Shown here: piece by piece, positions 21,536-29,657 of the stretch
How the letters are laid out: each line of letters opens with the position of its first letter
Numbering within the stretch: position 1 is the stretch's first letter
Virus record (IMG/VR): IMGVR_UViG_3300048834_000291
Coordinates: 1-49,783 of that record
DNA from: a virus
Length of the DNA stretch: 49,783 bases
Reading direction: 5' to 3' (one strand)
The notes under the pieces: generated by a model
The model's database searches: none
Seen by the model: only the letters and a program-made list of their open reading frames with translations
What the model was told of the DNA's origin: nothing
Position numbers and translations under genes: made by a program

Positions 21536-21946
21536 GTGGGAATGCTTCAAGAGCTCGGGTCGTTGGTGCAGCTGTGGGGCCACGGGACGATGTCCGGCCC
21601 CATCGCCACCATTCAGCTGGGCCGGTGGACGGGCAAGCCCGCGAACATCGTCGCCCTGATTCCGACCATGGGCCGACGCGCCGAGAAGACTATGGGTGTC
21701 GGAAAGGCCGCGACGGTGTACCATCAACCGCACGTACAAGTCTACGTACGGCGGACGGACCCTGAAGTGGCCGAATCCGTCGCCCTGGACTTGCACGATC
21801 GGTTCGACGGTTTCCAGGGAGAAGTGCTCGGCACCCGGTACTTCTTGATTGAGGCGATTCAGCCGCCCTGGTCCATGGGGGTCACGGAGAACGACGGGCT
21901 CATGCAGTACGCATTCAACCTCCACGTGAGGCGCAAGAATCCATGA
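21536..21946 (+). CDS. putative tail terminator protein
   Basis: 136 residues from a GTG, GGAGGG upstream. The pattern VRRTDPEVAESVALDLHDRF, then TRYFLIEAIQPPWSMGVTEN and a final strand YAFNLHVRR resembles the tail terminator/minor capsid proteins that cap the tail tube and bind the connector. Position before the tube genes fits. Overlaps the next gene by 4 bp. Confidence 0.65.
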   Translation: MGMLQELGSLVQLWGHGTMSGPIATIQLGRWTGKPANIVALIPTMGRRAEKTMGVGKAATVYHQPHVQVYVRRTDPEVAESVALDLHDRFDGFQGEVLGTRYFLIEAIQPPWSMGVTENDGLMQYAFNLHVRRKNP

Positions 21947-22209
21947 ACGGCAACGCCCGTCTTCGCATGCTGGTGCTGCTGCTCCAAGCCATTCGAGCGC
22001 AGTGTGCCGCCGTCGATTTGGCGATTGGCCACTTTCTCGAATTTCTCAAGGAGGACGTCGAACTCGAACCCGATCCAGAAGCGGACCCGGAAGGGTCCGA
22101 AGAGGGCGTCCAGGGATGTACGCATCCGGAAGATGCCCGTGTGAGCAGCCCGTCCATGGGCCACGTGAACCGGTTCTACTGCAAGAAATGCGGGGAGACG
22201 ATCGGATGA
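21943..22209 (+). CDS. small protein with zinc-ribbon-like end
   Basis: 88 residues. It has a helical N-terminus (RMLVLLLQAIRAQCAAVDLA), an acidic middle (EDVELEPDPEADPEGSEEG) and a C-terminal C-x-H ... CKKC pattern (CTHPEDARVSSPSMGHVNRF, then YCKKCG) that can bind one zinc ion. No known function. Translationally coupled to both neighbours. Confidence 0.5.
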   Translation: MNGNARLRMLVLLLQAIRAQCAAVDLAIGHFLEFLKEDVELEPDPEADPEGSEEGVQGCTHPEDARVSSPSMGHVNRFYCKKCGETIG

Positions 22210-22460
22210 GCAAGAAGGTTTACAAGAACATCGGCACGCAGGACATCCATGTCCGCGATGTCGACACGGGCGAGGCCCACATCATCGCCGCTGGCGAAGT
22301 GTCGGTGCCTCTCGCCCTCGACCCGGAGCGCGAGGACTGGCTCGTCCGCCAGTACGGGTTCCTGAAGGTCACGCGGACTCCGCAGGATGAAGTCAGCCCG
22401 GCCGCCTCGGCCGCCGTGGATGGCGTCATCGCCGAGGTCTCGGACAAGAAGGGCAAGTAA
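22206..22460 (+). CDS. hypothetical protein, 84 aa
   Basis: The ATG overlaps the previous TGA. Begins MSKKVYKNIGTQDIHVRDVD, a beta-rich small domain (GEAHIIAAGEVSVPLALDPE) with a short helical end. It resembles small proteins placed before tail tube genes, possibly tail-associated, with no firm family. Confidence 0.5.
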   Translation: MSKKVYKNIGTQDIHVRDVDTGEAHIIAAGEVSVPLALDPEREDWLVRQYGFLKVTRTPQDEVSPAASAAVDGVIAEVSDKKGK

Positions 22461-22463
22461 CCC

Positions 22464-23189
22464 ATGGCGACCCAGACGCTCCTGGACTGCAAGGTGTTCC
22501 TCGGCGGGTACAACCTGTCTGGGTACCACAACTCCATCGACATGTCGTACAGCGCCGAGATGCTGGATGACACGGTCTTCGGAACGTCTGGTACCCGGTC
22601 GTCCAAGCCCGGTCTCAAGGGGTTCGAGTTCAATGGCTCGATCTTCTGGGACACGGACGTGGACGCCGTCGTCTACAACCGCATCGGCGCCGCGCGTGAG
22701 GTCATGTCGTTCTCACCGGATGGGAACATCATCGGCGACCGAGGCTACTCCGTGCGAGCCGTCAACGGCACGTACAACCCGCTCTCCGGTGAAGTCGGCG
22801 CCCTGATGGCGTCGGAGTTCTCGGGCATGAGCTCCAACACGCCGCTGGTGCGCGGGATTGTCATGCTGGCACCGGGGACCAAGACCGCCACGGGGACCGG
22901 CACGGTGCAGCAGTTGGGCGCCGCGCTGTCCACGCAGCGGGTCTACGCAGCACTGCATGTCACGCAAGCCGGGGGCACGACGCCCTCGATGACCGTGACC
23001 GTCAAGAGTGCCACCGTCGTCGGGTTCGGGTCGCCGACGACGCGCCTGACGTTCGCTCCGGCGACCGCCATCGGCGCCCAGTGGCTGGAATTGGCCGGTC
23101 CGGTGACCGACCAGTACTGGCGGGTCGATTGGACCATTTCCGGTACCTCGCCCGTCTTCAATGCGTTCCTGGTCCTCGGGATCCAGTAA
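22464..23189 (+). CDS. tail tube protein paralogue 1
   Basis: 241 residues. Residues 31-52 (AEMLDDTVFGTSGTRSSKPG then LK) are 21/22 identical to the same positions of the next protein, so they are paralogues. The DDTxxG and TRSSKPGL region is the typical tube-protein loop. The longer C-terminal part contains a second beta domain (VTVKSATVVGFGSPTTRLTF), perhaps projecting outward as an Ig-like decoration. Confidence 0.65.
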   Translation: MATQTLLDCKVFLGGYNLSGYHNSIDMSYSAEMLDDTVFGTSGTRSSKPGLKGFEFNGSIFWDTDVDAVVYNRIGAAREVMSFSPDGNIIGDRGYSVRAVNGTYNPLSGEVGALMASEFSGMSSNTPLVRGIVMLAPGTKTATGTGTVQQLGAALSTQRVYAALHVTQAGGTTPSMTVTVKSATVVGFGSPTTRLTFAPATAIGAQWLELAGPVTDQYWRVDWTISGTSPVFNAFLVLGIQ

Positions 23190-23201
23190 CGGGAGATCAT
23201 C

Positions 23202-23630
23202 ATGCCCACACTCGTCTATACCGACGCATTGCTGACGGTCAACTCGATCGACCTCAGCGACCACGTCAAGTCGCTCACCCTCAACTACGAAGCCGAGATG
23301 CTCGACGACACCGTCATGGGCACGTCGGGGACGCGGTCGTCCAAGCCGGGGCTCAAGAACTGGAGCCTCGAGGTCGAGTTCACGCAGGACTTCGCGGCGG
23401 GGTCGGTCGACGCCACGCTGTTCCCGCTGATCGGCGCCGCGTCGTTCCCGGTGACGGCCAAGGCCGTCAAGGGCTCGGCCACCAGCGCGACCAACCCGAT
23501 GTACTCGGGCAACGCCGTGCTGGAGAACTACTCGCCCATCGCGGGCGAGGTCGGCACCCTGGGCATGACGTCCTGCACGTTCCGTGCGGGCGGCGGCGCC
23601 TCGAACGTGCTGACGCGGGCTGTCGCCTAA
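23202..23630 (+). CDS. tail tube protein paralogue 2
   Basis: 142 residues, with the same N-terminal framework as paralogue 1 (LNYEAEMLDDTVMGTSGTRS) but no extra C-terminal domain. It ends with the tube-like ENYSPIAGEVGTLGMTSCTF. It is the size of a minimal tube monomer, so it may build the shaft while paralogue 1 forms decorated rings or the other way round. Confidence 0.65.
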   Translation: MPTLVYTDALLTVNSIDLSDHVKSLTLNYEAEMLDDTVMGTSGTRSSKPGLKNWSLEVEFTQDFAAGSVDATLFPLIGAASFPVTAKAVKGSATSATNPMYSGNAVLENYSPIAGEVGTLGMTSCTFRAGGGASNVLTRAVA

Positions 23631-23655
23631 CCAGCGGCCGTCGGGCAATCAGGGC

Positions 23656-23714
23656 GGGGCCGTCTCCGGGCGGGGGCGGTCCCGAAACACCCCCAGAAGA
23701 GCAAGGAGCTCACC
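23656..23714 (+). promoter_or_regulatory. GC-rich leader before the tail chaperone gene
   Basis: GGGGCCGTC at 23656-23664, a G-rich run, CCCGAAAC, CCCCC and AAGGAG before the ATG at 23715. Order and motifs match the leader at 18421-18495. Confidence 0.35.
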
Positions 23715-24170
23715 ATGGCCATTCAGGCAAGGAATTTCACTTTTTTCGAGCCCTACGAGGGCCACGTCCGTACGCTGAAGTTCGACATGAACGCACTCAG
23801 CGACTTCGAGCAGGAAACCGGCATGGGCTTCGGCCAGCTGATGCAGCAGAAGGCGATCTTCGCCGTGGTGCGCGGGCTGCTGTGGGCCGGGTTTCAGCAC
23901 GAAGACCGGCGTATCACCGTGCGGCAGGTCGGTGACCTGATCCAGGAGTACGTCTCCGACGAGGCGCGTCCCGACAACGGCATCGAGAAGCTGCTGGCCT
24001 TCGCGTATGAGGTGGCCCAGGAGCACGGCGCGTTCGGACGTGCCGAGGATTTCAGGAAGAAGGCCCTGGCGGCAGCCGGTCCGAAGGCGGTCGGTCCGGC
24101 GCCCGTGAGCCACGACGACATCGAGGGCCACGTCCTGAGCCCGTCCGACGTCCCGTCCCAGGGTCAGTAG
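23715..24170 (+). CDS. tail assembly chaperone, short form (gpG-like)
   Basis: 151 residues. Pattern of gpG-type chaperones that coat the tape measure: FTFFEPYEGHVRTLKFDMNA, LSDFEQETGMGFGQLMQ, AVVRGLLWAGFQHEDRRITV. Stops at 24170. The -1 frame is open across the stop and continues with a typical gpT-like part to 24529, so a longer fusion by ribosomal frameshift is expected. Located between tube and tape-measure genes, as usual. Confidence 0.75.
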   Translation: MAIQARNFTFFEPYEGHVRTLKFDMNALSDFEQETGMGFGQLMQQKAIFAVVRGLLWAGFQHEDRRITVRQVGDLIQEYVSDEARPDNGIEKLLAFAYEVAQEHGAFGRAEDFRKKALAAAGPKAVGPAPVSHDDIEGHVLSPSDVPSQGQ

Positions 24171-24529
24171 AAGCGCTCACACCTCGGGCCGAAGAGAACC
24201 TTTCTTGGACCGAGTGGATTGTCCGCGCCCTACCGACCGCGTTCGGCCCGTTGGCGTTGAAGCCCGATGAATTCTATCGGCTGACGCCAACGGAGTTCAA
24301 CTGGTTGCTGTTGGGGTATATCTACCGGCAGCGGCGCGAAGAAGAAGTTCGGGCAATTGCGGTCTCCTACCTGATCAACGGGCGACCGAAGAGTGGCGCG
24401 ATGCGGCCCGAAAAGATTTTGGGCCGCATGATGGGACCGAAATTCGACGAGGTCGATACGAATGCCTACCGTTGGAGAGATCCTCGTACGAGTCGGAATC
24501 CAGAGCGGGTCACTCGCCGGCGACGTTAG
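24171..24529 (+). CDS. tail assembly chaperone, frameshift extension (gpGT-like)
   Basis: In the -1 frame relative to the short form, the sequence continues without a stop through LSWTEWIVRALPTAFGPLAL and KPDEFYRLTPTEFNWLLLGY to RREEEVRAIAV. No ATG/GTG start precedes it, only a TTG inside the domain. Synthesis by -1 frameshifting from the 23715 gene is the standard phage arrangement. I found no canonical XXXYYYZ slippery heptamer, so the shift site is unknown. Overlaps the tape-measure start by 68 bp. Confidence 0.6.
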
Positions 24530-27500
24530 CCGCGTCGAGCGGACGTTCGACGCGATGGGCAATCGCCTGGCCAGCCTGGGGTCGCGGATCACCTTCGGGG
24601 TGTCCGCACCCTTGGCCGGCGCCCTCGGGGCGATTGGGAAGTTCGGCGCCGACTTTGACAAGGCCATGACCGAGTCCACCTCGATCATGAGCAACATGAA
24701 CGACGCCCTCCGCAAGCAGAGGGAGGAAACGGCGTTCACGGTCGCGCGGTCCACGAAGTTCGGCGCGACCGAGGCCGCCGAGGCGTACTACGACTTGGCA
24801 TCGGCGGGCTTGTCGGCTGAAGACTCGATGGGGTCGTTGCAGACCGTTGCCAACTTCGCACAGGCCGGTGTCATGAAGTTGTCCGACGCGGGCGACTACC
24901 TGGCCGGCGCGGTGACGGCGGTCGGCGATGCCTCGCTCGGGACGACGGGCAAGGTCGAGGGTATGGCCAAGATGGCCGACATCTTGACCGCCGCCAACAA
25001 CTCCGCGCTCGGCACGGTCGAAGACTTCGCCAAGGCGATCTCCACCCGTGCGGGTGGTGCCATCAACCAGTACGGGCTGAGCATCGAACAGGGCGTCAGT
25101 GCCCTGATGGCGTTCGCATCGCAGAACATCAAGGGTCAGCGCGCCGGCGAGCAGATGTACATCGCCCTGCGCGACATGCAGAAAGCGTCCGTAAAGAACG
25201 CCGAGACGTGGAAGAAGGAAGGCATCGAGGTCTACAACCTCGAAGGCAACTTGCGCTCCATGGGCGAAGTCATCAACGACATTGCTCGCTATACGGAGGG
25301 CATGAGCGCCCAGCAAAAGTTCGCCGCGATCTCGTTGCTCGGATTCCAGGACAAGAGCCGGGGCGCGATTCAGGCCCTGTTGGGCATGGGACCGGAGATG
25401 CAGCGGTTCGAAGGCATCCTGGGCGATGTGGCGGGAACGGCCGAACGGGTCGCCAAGAAGCAGATGGAGGCGTTCTCCAATCAGCTGAAGCAGGTGACGG
25501 AGTCGGCAAAGATTCTTGGTATTCAGTTGTTCCAGGACTTCTTGCCTATTCTCAAGAATGACTTGCTCCCGACACTGAAGACTGGTGTCGGCGTACTGAG
25601 TGAAGTATTCAAGATGTTCGCGCAGCTGCCTGGTCCGGTCAAGTCGACCGCGCTCGGCATGGCGGCATTCTTGGCCGTGTTGGGTCCGGCCGTCTATGTC
25701 ATGGGCGGTATGCTGTCGGCACTCAGTGCCCTGGGGGCGGGGGTCGCGGTGCCGCTGCGGGCGATCTCGACGTTCGGGACGGCGGTCCACCTGGCGACGA
25801 ACTACCTGACGGTCGGGCACGCGGCTACGGTCGTGTACGGACGGGCCATGGGCACCGTGGCAGGCACTGTAGTCAACGCGGCATCGGCGGCGGCATCTGG
25901 GGTCGCGGCCTGGAACAATTGGTCCAAGGCGGCGTCTGCAGGGATGATGGCTACCACCGTGGCATCGGCCACGACATCGTCATCCATCCTGGGCCTCCGG
26001 GGCGCGATGTACTCGTTCGCCGATACCGGGAAGATGATTGCCCAGAACACGGTGCCGGTGATGGTCACGGGGACCGGCAAGATGGCTGCCGCATGGACTG
26101 GCATGCTGAACGTTGGCCGAACGTTGGCATCTTTCCTGCCTAGGCTGGCGGGGCCGTGGGGCATGCTGGCAACGGCCATCGTGACGACAGGCATCGCGCT
26201 GTACAAGTGGAAGACAGACAACACGGCGGCCGTCGCCGAGATGGGGAAAAATTCCGCATCCTTGGAGAAGATGGAAACCAAGTTGGCCGAGGTCATTCGG
26301 GTATACGACGACCTCTCCAAGAAGGTCAACTTGACCAAGGAAGAAAAGAACAACTTGCGCCGTGCCACGGAAGAGTTGGCTAAGTGGACGGGGTACAGCG
26401 CCGAGGGGTTCCAGAACGAGACGGCTCGGTCCAACGAGCTCCTGGATTCGTTGAAGCTGCAGGCGGCGCAGCGGTGGAACAACATCCAGGCCGCGAAGGA
26501 GCAGTTGGCCTTCAACGTGCAGGACATGCGGATCGAGAAGGAGAAGGCCGCGCTCGCCGCCGAGACTCTTCGTCGCCGTGCCAAGGCCATCGGGGACGGC
26601 ACGGAAATCATTGCAGGCGTAAGTGGGCGCCGTGCGACGAAAGAGGATCGCGAGTCAGCGATTGCCCGAGAAATCGAAAAGGCCAACGCCCTCGAAGAGC
26701 GTATCAAGCAAATCAACCAGACGATGGCAGACCTCGGCTGGGGGGTGAAGAACCGGGACATTCAGTTGGGCAAGTCGACGCCGGTACCGGGGGCGCCTGC
26801 AGGCGAGCCGACTGGCAAGCCGCCCGAGACGGGTCCGCCAACGACGCCCAAGGCCGACGACCGCGCCGCACGGGAACCGTACGAGCGGACGCGCAAATCA
26901 CTGATGACGGCGTTCCTGCTGGACCTGTATGACATGTCCGAGGCCGTTAACGAGGCCGTGTCGCAGAACACGCCGATGCCGCTGGTCCTCGAAGCGTGGG
27001 GCAGCGAGATCGACAAGTTGCGCGTCACGGGCCGGGCCTGGGGTATCGAGATGATCGGCAACTTGAAGAGCGTTGCCGACGCGTCGGAGGCCTTGAACAA
27101 CAAGAACGCGTTTGCGATGTTCGACCCGGCCAGCGGACAGATGACGTTGGACACGTCGGACCTCGCGTACATGAACAAGCTCCAGCAGGATACCCGCGAC
27201 GAGTATGAAGCACTCGCACAGGTGGCCCGTGCGTCGAATCTGGCGATTCAGGACTCCGAATCGTCCCGTGTCGCTGCTACGATTCAGGGAATCGAGAACG
27301 AACGCAAGGCCAAGATTGAAGGCCTGAAGCAGACCAAGGCGGAAAACGCCGGGGCGTATGCCGAGGCGGTCACGGCCATCAATGCCGAGGCGCAGTTCCG
27401 CATCGACGTCGTCAACCGCACGGCAGACACCATCGTCTTCCGCATGAGGGAAGCCGGTATCCTGACCAACGAGGCCATGAAGGAAGCAGCCGACGGGGCG

Positions 27501-29654
27501 GAGACCGACTTCACGCAGATGGCGGATTCGGGCAAGTTCAGCGCCGAGTCCATCGGAAAAGCGTGGAAGAAGATGTACGACGCGCAAATTGCCATGAGCG
27601 GAAAGTTCCTGGGCGCGTGGCGGGCGCCGTTGGCGACCCTCACCCAGCAGTTCCAGCAGATTGCCCAGACGGTCGGTGCCGGGGCGGATTCTTGGGTGTC
27701 GTTCATCGCAGGCATCGCAGGCGCGGGACAGGCCGCCTTGACGGCCGGGGACATGTTCTCCGAAGGGTTTGCCCAGTTCGACAAGGGCTGGGACATGATG
27801 AAGAAAAAAGTCGCTGGCGGCGGCCAGATGATGATGGATGGGATGATGGGCCTGGCGTCAGGGATGCTGGCCGGGGTCGGGGCACTGGCCCAGGCGACGT
27901 CGGGCGATTCTTTGATGAAGAACATGTTGGGCGGTGCCTCGACCGGGGCGATGTACGGCGGGGCCATCGGCGCGGGCATTGCAGCCTCCATGGGCAAGGG
28001 CATGATGGTGGCCGGTGTCTGGGGCGCTGTCGCGGGCGCTATCGTCGGCATCATGGTCGCCTACTGGCGTGGACGCGAGACGCGGTCTATCATGGAAGAT
28101 GTCGGCCAGGAGTGGGGCGGCGACATCAGCAAGGGATTGGCCGACAAAATCAAGAAGAGCAAGAAGCAGTTCGGCGATCAGGTGGCCGCTGGCCTGTACA
28201 ACATGTCGGACATCGTCGGCGAGGTTGGCGGGTGGGATGCTAACCTTGACAAGATCGGCAAGTTGCGCGATGTCTTCGTCATGTTGGAGCGGGGCATCTT
28301 CGACGCGGCTGATGCCGCCAAGGTACTCAAGGATAACTTCGCTAACATCGTCACGGCCGTCGAGACGACTGGCCGCATCGCGCCGCCCGTCATTGCCGAG
28401 ATCATCGCCCTGAACGAATCCATGGGCGTGCGGTCGGCTGACGTGTACAAGGTACTGGCCGAGCAGACGACGAAGTACTCCACGGCCCTCACCGGCGTAT
28501 TCGGCGGCCTGTCCAAGCAGTACGGCACGTTGAAGACGGACATGGAGGCGGCGCGGAAAGCCGTCGAGGATGCCCAGACCGCGTTGAAGGACGACGACTC
28601 GGACGCCAACCGAAAGGCTGCACAGGAAGCCAACAAGGCATTGGCCGAGTTGATGGCCAAGCAGGCCCAGGGCGCCGCCACCGCCGGAGACGAACTCGCC
28701 AGAATGGGGCGCCTTGCGCTGGCCGGGTTCGTCGCCGCCGAACAGGGCGGCATGGGGACGATTGCGGCACTGGATGCTATGGGACCAGCGCTCGATTCCC
28801 TGATCAGCATGTACCAGGGCCTGGGCCTGTCGATGGAGGGGACGGCCGTCGCCGGGTTGGCCGAGTTCCGTGACCGGGTTAATCAGAACCGGGAGCTCGT
28901 GGATTCGGCCAGTGCCTTGAACACCATGATGATGGCGGCCTCGATCACCGGAGCCTTGAACGCCGAGTCGTTGGCCGATATGGAGACCCAGGGGATGCAG
29001 ACGTACGACTCCCTGATCGCCGCCGGATTCACGGAGAACGAGACGCTCCGATTGATGCAGGGGTATCTCCAGAACGTGTACGAGGCGCACCATCAGATGG
29101 GCATCCCCATCGACGAGGCGACCGCCAAGTTGATTGCGCAGGGGATTGCCACGGGCGTCATCAAGGACGAGCAGCTGTCGTTGAACAACATTCTGATGTC
29201 GGGACTGGCCGCGCTGATCACGGCCCTCGGGGGCGAAGTGCCTGCCGCGTGGAAGGGGTTTGTCGACAAAGCCAAGGGTGGTATCAACGAGATCACGAAC
29301 AAGACCGGAGAGCTGCCCGACACTATTGCGAACCAGTTCCGCAACATGCCGACGCTCAAGATCCCGTACGAGTTCGAGCAGCAAGGCGATGGTCCGGAAC
29401 TGCCGGCGTCGGAACGCCCGGACCCCACGCTCAATGTCCCGCATCTAGCAACAGGCGGCATCGTGTACAAGCCGACGTTGGCGATGATTGGCGAGCGTGA
29501 GGCCGAGGTCGTGCGGCCGTTGCGCGACGATATGCACCGGTCCGGTAGCACGCAGCCGAACGTCGATGTCTGGTTGGACGGGCGGAAGATCGGCGGGTCC
29601 AGCATGCGGCACGGTGCCCGGTACCTCCGCGACCGTGGCGTGGTGAGGCGATAG
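24462..29654 (+). CDS. tail tape measure protein, 1730 aa
   Basis: The longest gene. The N-terminal region has the TP901-type pattern (FDKAMTESTSIMSNMNDALR, FGATEAAEAYYDLASAGLSA, NNSALGTVEDFAKAI, GLSIEQGVSALMAFAS). Long helical and coiled stretches and several hydrophobic Ala/Gly segments follow. The C-terminus carries the common end GGIVYKPTLAMIGEREAEVV. It sets tail length and is injected with DNA. By the usual rule of about 0.15 nm per residue the tail would be about 260 nm, an estimate only. Confidence 0.95.
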   Translation: MPTVGEILVRVGIQSGSLAGDVSRVERTFDAMGNRLASLGSRITFGVSAPLAGALGAIGKFGADFDKAMTESTSIMSNMNDALRKQREETAFTVARSTKFGATEAAEAYYDLASAGLSAEDSMGSLQTVANFAQAGVMKLSDAGDYLAGAVTAVGDASLGTTGKVEGMAKMADILTAANNSALGTVEDFAKAISTRAGGAINQYGLSIEQGVSALMAFASQNIKGQRAGEQMYIALRDMQKASVKNAETWKKEGIEVYNLEGNLRSMGEVINDIARYTEGMSAQQKFAAISLLGFQDKSRGAIQALLGMGPEMQRFEGILGDVAGTAERVAKKQMEAFSNQLKQVTESAKILGIQLFQDFLPILKNDLLPTLKTGVGVLSEVFKMFAQLPGPVKSTALGMAAFLAVLGPAVYVMGGMLSALSALGAGVAVPLRAISTFGTAVHLATNYLTVGHAATVVYGRAMGTVAGTVVNAASAAASGVAAWNNWSKAASAGMMATTVASATTSSSILGLRGAMYSFADTGKMIAQNTVPVMVTGTGKMAAAWTGMLNVGRTLASFLPRLAGPWGMLATAIVTTGIALYKWKTDNTAAVAEMGKNSASLEKMETKLAEVIRVYDDLSKKVNLTKEEKNNLRRATEELAKWTGYSAEGFQNETARSNELLDSLKLQAAQRWNNIQAAKEQLAFNVQDMRIEKEKAALAAETLRRRAKAIGDGTEIIAGVSGRRATKEDRESAIAREIEKANALEERIKQINQTMADLGWGVKNRDIQLGKSTPVPGAPAGEPTGKPPETGPPTTPKADDRAAREPYERTRKSLMTAFLLDLYDMSEAVNEAVSQNTPMPLVLEAWGSEIDKLRVTGRAWGIEMIGNLKSVADASEALNNKNAFAMFDPASGQMTLDTSDLAYMNKLQQDTRDEYEALAQVARASNLAIQDSESSRVAATIQGIENERKAKIEGLKQTKAENAGAYAEAVTAINAEAQFRIDVVNRTADTIVFRMREAGILTNEAMKEAADGAETDFTQMADSGKFSAESIGKAWKKMYDAQIAMSGKFLGAWRAPLATLTQQFQQIAQTVGAGADSWVSFIAGIAGAGQAALTAGDMFSEGFAQFDKGWDMMKKKVAGGGQMMMDGMMGLASGMLAGVGALAQATSGDSLMKNMLGGASTGAMYGGAIGAGIAASMGKGMMVAGVWGAVAGAIVGIMVAYWRGRETRSIMEDVGQEWGGDISKGLADKIKKSKKQFGDQVAAGLYNMSDIVGEVGGWDANLDKIGKLRDVFVMLERGIFDAADAAKVLKDNFANIVTAVETTGRIAPPVIAEIIALNESMGVRSADVYKVLAEQTTKYSTALTGVFGGLSKQYGTLKTDMEAARKAVEDAQTALKDDDSDANRKAAQEANKALAELMAKQAQGAATAGDELARMGRLALAGFVAAEQGGMGTIAALDAMGPALDSLISMYQGLGLSMEGTAVAGLAEFRDRVNQNRELVDSASALNTMMMAASITGALNAESLADMETQGMQTYDSLIAAGFTENETLRLMQGYLQNVYEAHHQMGIPIDEATAKLIAQGIATGVIKDEQLSLNNILMSGLAALITALGGEVPAAWKGFVDKAKGGINEITNKTGELPDTIANQFRNMPTLKIPYEFEQQGDGPELPASERPDPTLNVPHLATGGIVYKPTLAMIGEREAEVVRPLRDDMHRSGSTQPNVDVWLDGRKIGGSSMRHGARYLRDRGVVRR

Positions 29655-29657
29655 TCC

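Noticed and set aside
24040-24175. Canonical -1 slippery heptamer in the tail chaperone gene
   Set aside because: I checked the codons before the stop and none fit X XXY YYZ, although the -1 frame is open.
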